Shown one piece after another: positions 55,666 to 64,000 of a DNA stretch of 64,000 bases. Numbering within the stretch: position 1 is the first letter of the stretch; every line of letters begins with the position of its first letter. The stretch spans positions 1-64,000 of the forward strand of contig JAPTJF010000135.1 of assembly GCA_029339195.1 (NCBI GenBank), read 5' to 3'. Source of the stretch: Micractinium sp. NFX-FRZ. Lineage: Eukaryota; Chlorophyta; Trebouxiophyceae; Chlorellales; Chlorellaceae. The position numbers and the translations under genes are program-made. Below the pieces are notes generated by a model. The model saw only the letters and a list, made by a program, of their open reading frames with translations. It was not told where the DNA came from and searched no databases.

Positions 55666-58600
55666 CTACCCAGCCTGCTGCACCACCATCCTGCACACGT
55701 GCACCGCGGTGCTGGCGCGCACCCACACAGCATCTGGCGCACTTTGCTCCCCGCGCAGTGCCCCCAGCCGCTCAAGCAGGACGCTGACCGCGGCGCCGGA
55801 CCCCTCTGGCAGGCCCCCAGCCTCCTGGCCCTGCTCCCCCTGCCCTGCTTGCTCCCCCAGCTGTGCCAGCTGCGCCCGCAGCGCCTCAGCCTCTTCCACC
55901 AAGTGCCACAGCTCCGAGCGGCGCTGCAGCGGAAGCATGGAACGGGAGGTCAACACTCAGTTTGTACCTGCTGCTGTGCATGCTTTGATTCACAGCCATG
56001 CGCTGCCCAGGAACTGTGACTGCCAAGCGTCCCAGCCACTAACCTGTCGAGCCCCATCACACGCACACAGCCAGCTCCCCCACCGCCCACCTGCAGCGCT
56101 GCCTCCGCTTCGCGCACTTCCAGGAACTCGCCCACCGGCGCGCCCAGCGCCGCCTGCACCTGCGCCAGCTCCTCCGCCTGCGCCGTGATCTGGGCGGTGC
56201 GTGCAGCTGCCAGCTCCAGGTCAGCCAGCACCTCGCCCAGCGGGCTGCCGGGGTCCACAAACTGGCCCACCTGCAGGGGGGCACATGCGGGGGCAGGGAA
56301 TGGGGTTAGTGATGCAGGGGCTGGTGTTGGGGAACCTGACCCATAGCCAGTGGGCACAGAGTGTGCAGAAGACGCTGGCAGGGTGTGGGCATGGCGGGCA
56401 TGCAAGTTGTTTGCCGGCGACTTTCCAGGTGAAGGCCCCAGCTACACTTGGCAATGAGCAACACATGAGGGCATCCAACCATTCACAGAAACCCATCTGC
56501 CTGAAGTCCTGGTAACCCAAGCCAAGCCCCACCTACCCACCACCCTCACCCACCTGCAGCTCGCTCTCCAGCAGGATCGCCTCCTCAACCACCATCGCCG
56601 CCTGCTGCTCCACCGCCGCGGTGTGCGCCACGCGCTGCTCCTCCGCCCACTCCGCCGCCGCCGCCAGCTCCTGCGGCAGCACCTGCACCGCCTCCCGCAG
56701 GTCGTCCCGCTTCACCGCATCCGCCGTCGGCAGCTTGCCAGCGTACGTCACCACCAGCTGCAGGCCGGCATCCGCCGTCGCCGCAGCTGCCAGCTGCTCG
56801 CCCACGCCGGCCTGCATGGCTGCCAGCTCAGCCGACCAGGGCAGGAAGCCATCCAGCTCCAGGGGCCGACCAGCCAGTACCTCCCGCCACACCGCCAGCT
56901 CCTGCAGCACCCCTCTGCACTGCTCCCCCGCCAGCTGCAGCAGCAGGCTGCAGCAGCGCTCCTGTGCGGTGGCCACAATGGGGGCCAGCTGCGCCTGCAG
57001 GTCGCTGGCATCCACATGCAGCAGGCCCGCAGTGCCCGCCAGCGGCATCCCCTCCAGCTGCTCCTGCCAGCTGCGCAGGCGGTGCAGCAGGGCGTTCATG
57101 CCCTCCAGGTCCAGCACATCCCTGAGCAGCAGCCAGGGATAGGGTTGGCACAGCAAAAAGGCGGGTTTAGCTCCAGGGATGCCCCCGTCTGACAGCGACC
57201 AGGGCAGGCGCGGTGCTGCCTTCCTGGCAGCCACATTGGCAGCACTGGTGCTGGCAGGACCCTCACCTCTGCCCGGCAGCCCAGGACTCAAAGTCAAACT
57301 CGGCACCAAAGCGCTGGATCTCCAGGTACTGGTGGTACCGCTGCGCCAGCCTGCGCGCACGTGCATAGCTGCCGGCCAGCAGCGCACGCAGCTGTGCACG
57401 CGCGGCAGCAAACACGCCATCCTGCTGCGCCAGGTCAGCTGGCCCCAGGGACGGCTGCTGCCGGGCCACGACCTGGCCGACGCTCTCCTGCGCCTCCTGC
57501 CCCACCCCCGCCGCCTCCTGGTGCCGCTCAAACGCCGGCAGCGACAGCAGGGAGGGCACGCTGCGCGCCAGCTGCAGGCTGTGGGCCACCACCTCTGCCT
57601 CCACAGCCGCCGTCCACACCTCCTCGCTTGGGCTGAACCCGATGCTGCCGTCCTCACCAAACACCACGCTGCAGTGGAAGGGCGGGCTGGGTGCAACAGG
57701 CAGGGCAGCCTTGTTGCGGGCGCTCAGGCCACCGGCAGCAGCGCTGCGGCCGCTGGCGGGGGTCACTGCCTCCTCCGCCTCCTCCTCTGCCTCGCTGTCG
57801 TACCCGCCCCTGTCCTCTGCTGAGCGGTTCAGCGGCAGCCGCGGCGCCGCGGCACGCAGCGCCTCTGCCGCGCTCGCCACGCTGGCAGCTGCCATGTCCA
57901 CCAGTGCGGCTCGCAGGCGGAGGTCCAGCAGGCGCAGGAAGCGCGGGACCTGGGTGCGCTCCGCCAAGGCGCGGTGGTACGCGGCCGCCCGCTCAATCTT
58001 TTCCCGCTTGATCTGCTGCATTGACCGCGCGCGCGCCTTGGTGGTGGCAGCATACAGGTCCACCTGCAGTGCGGGGCGCAGGGCAGGGAAGCAGCACCGG
58101 GTGAACAGCATCTGGGAAGCCTGATATGTGAGTTCCACAAGTCATGCCGCAAACAGAGTGAGCACAGCAGGATGGCTTCCTGGGCTGAGATCTGCCGCAG
58201 GGAGAGCAACAGGCACCCAGCTGCCTGGACACCCTGGATGCGTGATGCACCCATCTCACCGCAGCACGTCCACCCCACCCAGCGCAGCCGCCTCACCCCA
58301 ATGCGGTCCGTCAGCTCCGCAGGCAGCACCGTGCGCTCAAACTCTGACGCCTCCGCTTCCACCAGCTGCACCGCCGCCTCTGCCGTCCGCACCAGCTCTC
58401 CGACTGCCTCGTCCACCTCAGGCTGCACCTTGCGCGCGCGCCAGGCGCCCTGCTGCTCCACCCACTCCTCTGTCGTGTACCGCCGCCCCGGCTGCACGGC
58501 AGCGACGCGCACAGCACGCAGCCGCCCCTCCAGCGCCTGCTGCGCCGCAAGCAGCGCGCCTCCAAAGGCGAGGCAGGCGGGCATCAGCGCCACCTGCAGC

Positions 58601-59437
58601 GCCTGCCGGCGGCGCCGCAGCACACGGTTGCGCGTGTTGCTGCGCCACAGCGCCCAGGACTTGGCCAGGGAGAAGCACTGGAAGAAGGTGAGGCGGCGGA
58701 GGGAGAGGAAGGCGCGCTTGTGCCCCAGCCACTGCTGCAATGGCAGCGTCTCGGTGTGTCGCTGCTTGTCTGCGGTGCCGCCGCCGACGCGCTGCGGCTC
58801 CACGCGCACCACCTGGCGGGGGCTGCAGCTCACGAGTGGAAGGTTGAAACAGTTGCAGATAAAAAAAAGAGATGGAGAAAGAAAGCCAAAGTCAGTCCAG
58901 CCTAATGCACTGTTGACATTCATGTGTGCTGCCCTACTGGACATCACCCATGCGACACCGGCGCGCGCATGCACAAAACGCATTCAAAGTTACTTGGAAC
59001 AACCCATCACCAGTTGTGACGCACCTGATCACAAAGTATAGCGGTGCGTGGGCAACCGCCTCGGGCGGCACCACTCGGAGAAAGAATTCGGACGCTGCCA
59101 CAGAGCTGGCCTCCATGCCGTCGGCGCCCGGGCCAGCGCCGCCGACCATTGCCTCCCACCCTGGCGCTTTGCCTACGCCCGACGCCATGGGCAGGCAGAA
59201 GAAGTACTGTGTCTGTGCCTCTGCGCCATGGGTCTCGAAGTAGGTGACCACATCCTCGTCAGTGTGCACCCACGCCGAGTCGTCAGTAGCAGCTTCCGGC
59301 CGCGAGCGGGCTGGCGGTTGCTTGGCGGCGGGCTGGCGGCGGGGCGCGCCAACGGCACGGCCTTCCGCCTGTGGCTGCAGAGGCGTGTAATTGGGCAGCG
59401 TCTGCACGCTAAACAGCGCACTAGGCACTGCCGCCAT
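55666..59437 (-). CDS. Dynein heavy chain N-terminal tail, without motor domain
   Basis: About six exons, roughly 900 residues, starting at ATG 59437 (MAAVPSALFSVQTLPNYTPL). Axonemal dynein heavy-chain tail signatures appear in the right order: DEDVVTYFETHG and EFFLRVVPPEAVAHAPLYFV (about 59030-59310); then the exon at 58312-58830 with LPLQQWLGHKRAF, FFQCFSLAKSWALWRSNTR and TTEEWVEQQGAWRARKVQ; then KARARSMQQIKREKIERAAA, VPRFLRLLDLRLRAALVDMA and FGEDGSIGFSPSEEVW (57270-58064); then helical bundles (MNALLHRLRSWQEQLEGMPL; VGQFVDPGSPLGEVLADLE). The chain ends CRMVVQQAG at a TAG at 55666, where a full dynein heavy chain (over 4000 residues) would continue into linker, AAA+ ring and stalk. None of those lie downstream: the next gene is on the other strand. 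The frame is open throughout, so this is not simply a decayed copy. Confidence 0.7.
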
Positions 59438-59938
59438 TCCGACTTTCGGAGAAAAAGAAGCGGTCAGCGCCCCTAAATTGGGGCAGATTGATTGATACCC
59501 CGCAGGCCACGGAATCGACGGTGTCACAATGTGGCAGCTACAGGCAGCCTCAGCAACCAAGAACAGCAAGGACGGCCGGCGACGGCGGCGCCAGCCTGGC
59601 AACAGCGGCGCCGCACCCTCCCTCTTGGAGCAGCCTGCAAATAATCCACCCCGCATGTCGCACCCTGACGTCACGGCATCTGATTCCCCGAGCTGACCGC
59701 CTGCTCATCTGCGACAGGCGCTGACCTTTTGAAAGGCGCTGCGGCCAGGCCGGGAGGTGAGAGCCCCTGTGGGTGCGGGCCCTCCAGCTCGCAATCGAGT
59801 CCCGTTTGTTGGCGCTGCTGTTCCCGCCGAGGCACGCAGGGCTCGCTGCTTGCCCGCTCGACGCCGCACCTCGCCTGCCCGCCTGCACCCACTGCAGGGC
59901 ATCACAGCGCGCCCCCTGCAGCCGCCCTTCCCCGCGCC
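59438..59938. promoter_or_regulatory. Intergenic region between divergent genes
   Basis: About 500 bases separate the dynein-tail start (59437, minus) from the SKA3-like start (59939, plus). It must hold both promoters. No other gene was seen. Confidence 0.35.
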
Positions 59939-62900
59939 ATGACCTCCTCGCACAGCGCAGTGCGCAAGGCGCTGCGCGGCCTGGAGGACGGGCTGTCGCT
60001 CTTCACGGCTCAGCTGGCGCAAGAGACGGGCGAGCTGCGGCGCAATGTGGAGAACCGGCCGCGCACAGGCGCCACCTACTACAGAAACATTCTGGAGGAT
60101 CTGCAGCAGCGGGCAGAGGGGGTGGGTCAGGAGCTGGCGGCGCTGGAGGCGGTGTCCACCGAGGCGGTATCACTCGAGGTGGGTGCTGAACACCAGGGCC
60201 CTGGGTGGTGGCTGTCACCGGCTGTCGTTGCCTGCCGGGCATTCTGCCCGCTCTCCCAGTGCCCCTCGGTGCTGCTTTGCCTCCCTCACCCCTGCTCTTT
60301 GCCACACTCCCTCTTGTTGCAATCTGGCCCTGACATCACTGCACCCACCCACACCCTTGTTGCCTCAGGAGCTGGTGGGGCACAGCGTGGCTCTCTACTG
60401 CCAGAACCACCGCCAGGTAGGCACAGCTGCCAGTCCCACCAGCAGGGTGTACAAGCAGCAGCAGATTGCCTTCTCAGCACGTGTGGCTCCTCAAGCTCCT
60501 ATGTCCTACGTGCAATTAGCTCTGGGGCCTTCTTATCCCTTTATGGCGGCCAAGCACCACCTCAGTTCTGAATGATCCCTCCCATGCCTCGGACCCTCGT
60601 TCTCTCGCTTCGCATGCGCAGATTCAGGAGCTGGAGTCGCAGCTGGCAAAGTTTGGGTACCGCGACCTGTTTGCCCCGCTGCCACCAGAGAGCCCGCTGG
60701 ACATGCTGGAGCTCAGCAGCAGCGGTGGGGGCGGCCACCGCGGCAGAGGCGGCGCGGTCGAGGAGGTGGCAGGTGGGCGGGCTGTGTGGGTTCCCGGCAG
60801 GGTTGAGGCAGGCCTTTTGTCAGGTTGATGAGCCCCGGTTTTGCTGCCTGCAGCTGCTTGCCACGACGTTAGTGGGCGCAGGTGATGGGTGCACAGCCGG
60901 CGCCCGCTGCCGAAAGAATGAGGCATGCACCCAGCTTCTCGGTGCTTGCTGCCTGCTGCCAACATGCAGAGGAGTACGATGACGGTGGAGCTGCAGAGTG
61001 GTACGCTGATGGTGGTGAGCACCCAGCTGCAGATGATGCTGTTGCTGGTGGCGAGGCCCTCGGCGAGGTGACCAACCGGCTGGCGGCCGCACACCTGGGC
61101 GCCGCGGCAGCAGCGACGGGTGGCGGCTGCGACATGGCGTCCCCCATGCCAGGCGGCCAGGGGGGCGGCGTGCCCAAGACCACTCTCAAGGCGATGGCAC
61201 CTATGACAGCTGCCAAGGCGCTCATGCGGGATGACACACCCTCCAGCATGGCATCTCCCGAGGCAATGAGCCCCTCCATGAGGTGCGCTGGCTGTGTGAG
61301 GGGTGTCGCCTGCTGGCATGAGGGGGCCCGGTATGGGAGCGGGCTGGGCAAGGAGCACTGCTGGAATGGCGGGCGCAACAGTTGGCACTCTACAGTTGGC
61401 ATTCTAGTAGAGGTATGCAAATTTTATTTGATGATTAAAGCACATCACTTGCTCACTGTTGCTGCAGGGAGCTGCTGGGCAAGTATGCCGCTTCCAGCAG
61501 CGCCGGCACGCACCAGCCGGCCTCTGGCGCAGGTGTTTTCACCTCTGGCAGCTCTGGCGGTGGCACACCGCAGCAGTCAGGCGGGCTGCGTGCCACGCCG
61601 CCAGTGGCGTCCTACCTGTCCCCCGCCTTCCAGCTGGCAGCGATGGAGCAGGAGGTGCAGATGGCGCATGCTGATGCGGCGGCGGCGGTGCAGGCCAGCG
61701 CCGGCGGTGGCACGCCCGACGGCGTTGGGACAGGCGCCTGGCAGGCGGACGATGCCAGTGAGTGCGGGTTGGGTGAAGGGGCTCCTGGAGCTTCTGCTGC
61801 TACTGCTGCTGCTGCTGCTGCTGCCTGTGCCGCTATGCCTCTCTCTTGCTGCCTGCCCTGTGCGGCTGCAAGAAAAGCAGCAGTGTCCTCCTGCTCATCA
61901 CTGCCCCCACACGTTTTGCCCTCCTCACTGTTCCGCAGTGTACGATGCGCTGACGGCAACCGCCAAGAAGCTGGCAGGCAAGCCCTCCTTCATGGAGGCA
62001 TACAGGCAGAAGTTCCCAGCCATCGTGGCCTCCACCGAGAGGCTGCTGCAGACGGTGGAGAAGCAGCGGCGGCCCGCAGCCGCAGCAGCGGTGGCTGAGG
62101 AGGAGGCAACGGCAGGGCCTGTGGCGGCGCTGGCACTGGCGGCGCAGGCAGCGGCGGGGCACACAGTGGTGGCCAGTGGCCACCACTACCAGCACCACCA
62201 GCAGCAGCAGCAGCAGCAGCAGCAGAGGGCGGCGCCAAGCTGGCATGCAAGCACGGATGAGGAGAGCACCCTGGACCTCATGGCTCAGGTGCTGCGCTCG
62301 CGCCTGCATGTGCACCCAGGCGGGGAGGAGCGGACAGAGGAGTTCCGCACCGCAGCGGCAGCAGCCAGCAGCACACAGTTCCAGGCAGCAGCCGCAGCAC
62401 CGCCCGGGGCAGTACACTCACCGCCGCCGGCGTCACCTGCAGCGGAGCAGCAGCCGCCGAGCACTGCAGCGCTGCTGAGCCGTGCGCTGGCAGGCAGCGG
62501 GGCGGCGGGGGCAGCGGGCAGCAGCGACGGCGGCCCCACTGTGCACCCGATCAGCAGCCTCAGGGCGGACCCGCCACAGGGGACAGCGTCAGTGGCAGCG
62601 TCGGTGCCTCGGTCAGAGCGCAGCAAGCCCCAGCTTGAGGAGGCGATCGCAGCAGCCCTCGGGCGCAGCACCACCACTGCCCCGGCTGGGGCCTCGGCTG
62701 CCGCTGCACCTCCCTCTGCTGCACCTGCCGCGCCTGCTGCATCCGTGATGATGCCCAGCAGCGTAGCGCCCATGGCAGCAGGTGCTCCAGCAGCTGCCGC
62801 CTCGGGACGACCCGCACCCAGCCAAGGGGCGGCAGCGGCAGCACCGCCACTGCCAGCTGCGCCGGCGCCGCCCACGGCACCGCCTGCTCCCCCTGCCTCC

Positions 62901-63406
62901 GCCCTTCGCAGCACAGCGCGCCCGCCGCCGCCCCCAGCCGCACCGGCTGCGCCCGCGACGGCAGCCCCGGCCGCACAGCTGGCAGTGCCACCGCTGCGCC
63001 CGGTGGAGGAGGAGGAGTTTGCTGTGTTGCCCAACTTCATCCGTAGCCAGCTGCCGCTGGGCTTGCTGAACGACACGCTGGCAGCGGTGCATGCGGTGGC
63101 ACGGGAGCGCAGCAGCGGTGAGTCGGGCTCATGCAGATGGGCCGTGCTGCAGGTATGCTACATACTGCTGACTGTCGCTCGGCTGCGCTTCAGCTGCGCT
63201 TCTGTGCCTGGTACGACCCCTCTGACATCTTCCCCTTCTCCCGCACGGTGCCTCCCCCCTCCTTAGGGTTCACCATGGAGGATGTGGAGGCCACCGGGCT
63301 GGTGGGCGCCAAGCACAAGGTGGTGGTGAACAGCCTGGTGAAGCTGGGGCGGGTGCAGCTGCAGGTGGCGCGCGGCGGGCAGGGCACGCTCTACATCCTC
63401 TGCTAG
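59939..63406 (+). CDS. SKA3-like spindle/kinetochore-associated protein
   Basis: Exons: 59939-60178, 60369-60416, 60622-60772, 60970-61282, 61468-61757, 61939-63117, 63267-63406. The N-terminus is a helical hairpin, LRGLEDGLSLFTAQLAQETG, YYRNILEDLQQRAEGVGQEL and HSVALYCQNHRQ, ending IQELESQLAKFGYRDLF. This matches the layout of SKA3: an N-terminal coiled coil with Leu-rich heptads, then a conserved K-Y-G-Y-like segment. The middle is long and Ala/Pro/Gln-rich with a CAG run near 62200. The C-terminal domain (EEEFAVLPNFIRSQLPLGLL; GFTMEDVEATGLVGAKHKVV, SLVKLGRVQLQV) resembles the winged-helix-like end of plant SKA3 homologues. SKA complexes couple kinetochores to microtubules in mitosis. The assignment rests on pattern resemblance, not a search. 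Confidence 0.55.
62200..62226 (+). repeat. Poly-Gln-coding CAG repeat
   Basis: About eight CAG units code for Gln in the SKA3-like protein, after a His/Gln-rich stretch. Confidence 0.8.
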
Positions 63407-63531
63407 CGCAGGCGGGTCACGCTGCCGCTCCTGAAGTTTGCTACTCTCTCAAGTCCTGGTGTAGGCCAGAGGCAACTGCCACGTGTCATGTCGCTTGTGC
63501 TGGCGCTTTTCTGAACAGGCACATTACAAGG

Positions 63532-63536
63532 TGTAA
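63532..63536 (+). terminator. TGTAA poly(A) signal of the SKA3-like gene
   Basis: About 126 bases past the stop at 63406. An opposing TTACA lies 4 bases upstream (63524-63528), hinting at a convergent gene beyond the window. Confidence 0.5.
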
Positions 63537-64000
63537 AGCAGGCAACAGAAGGTTTGAAGGCAAACAGCGGCAGGCAGGCGAGGAGCCGCAAGAGGGAGGG
63601 GGCAGGGAGGGACAAACGGGCGGCGCCCCCAGCAATGCCTGGGGGCAGGGGCAGAAGTGCCAGAGAGGGTAAGGTAATGGGTGGGTACAAGACAGGCAGG
63701 CGAGTATCAAAGCGAGCACATTATGCATGCCTACATCAGAAACAGGCAGAGCTGGGCGGTACAGGGGCAAAAAGGCAGGGCAGGCGCCAATGTGCGCTTG
63801 GGCGGGGGAAATGCCCGCCGGGGGGGAAAGACGGCAGGAACAGGAACAAGGGAGATGGCAGGCACAAAAAGGGCTGACGGGCGGATGCATGAGGTGGGGC
63901 TGTGGCACAGGGCGATCTGGCACCTAGCGCGCCAAGCAAAACTACACGGTGGGGTTGAGACATGGGCATGCCGTGCTGGCGTGGCGCTCTGCTCAGGCTT
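63537..64000. other. Terminal region, no gene seen
   Basis: Purine-rich GGCAGG/GGGAGG tracts and short open frames only. It may be the 3' UTR of a minus-strand gene that starts to the right of the window. Confidence 0.35.

Noticed and set aside
60882..63266. 794-residue open frame on the plus strand
   Set aside because: It runs through two introns of the SKA3-like gene. Only the parts between splice sites are coding.

Overview
This window looks like nuclear DNA of a green alga (Chlorophyta), most likely a coccoid, Chlorella-like trebouxiophyte. The evidence is GC-rich coding sequence, genes split by many short GT..AG introns (about 150-300 bp, donors mostly GTGAG/GTGGG, acceptors mostly CTGCAG), a TGTAA element downstream of most stop codons (the green-algal polyadenylation signal), a plastid-type peptide deformylase, plant-family membrane transporters, and long Ala/Gln/Pro-rich tracts. 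High GC makes introns read as open frames, so gene models here were built from conserved protein blocks and splice sites. No rRNA, tRNA or CRISPR was seen.

Layout. 0-5 kb: a Gln-rich protein of unknown function (+) with a long C-rich tail region. 5-13 kb: a secreted CotH-kinase/lamin-tail protein (-). 13-17 kb: a plant-type MFS transporter (-); one of its introns carries a 588-bp insertion made of 1.4 head-to-tail copies of a 427-bp unit, each copy of the repeat containing a complete hammerhead ribozyme on the + strand. 18-21 kb: a CGI-58/ABHD5-like hydrolase-acyltransferase (-), divergent from a small unknown gene (+). 22-26 kb: a GT31 glycosyltransferase (-). 27-29 kb: a coiled-coil protein (-). 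31-33 kb: 20S proteasome beta1 (PBA1, +). 34-35.5 kb: a bacterial-type MogA molybdopterin adenylyltransferase (+). 36-40 kb: a START/VASt-like lipid-binding protein (-). 40-44.4 kb: repeat-rich DNA with a dispersed repeat pair, a 30-nt inverted repeat and a poorly resolved gene (-). 44.5-47 kb: plastid peptide deformylase (+). 47-54 kb: a dysferlin-domain plus class-3 (diacylglycerol) lipase fusion (-), divergent from a YccV/hemimethylated-DNA-binding-like plastid protein (+). 55.7-59.4 kb: the tail of an axonemal-type dynein heavy chain with no motor (-). 59.9-63.4 kb: an SKA3-like kinetochore protein (+).

The genes are not an operon; they are independent housekeeping and accessory genes arranged in divergent and convergent pairs. 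Shared short upstream regions (21.1, 53.9 and 59.7 kb) suggest bidirectional promoters, and three convergent pairs have poly(A) signals that interdigitate, so their transcripts probably overlap.

The most interesting element is the hammerhead-ribozyme repeat in the MFS intron. It has the form expected of a retrozyme or Penelope-derived circular-RNA element: two near-identical ribozymes whose predicted cleavage sites lie 426 nt apart, with a hairpin-rich spacer and no ORF. Other points worth checking are the motorless dynein tail, the MogA that resembles bacterial rather than plant CNX1G proteins, a 60-nt coding segment shared between an exon at 3 kb and an intron at 34.4 kb, and a lipase whose catalytic Asp and His are separated by a long Gln-rich insert.
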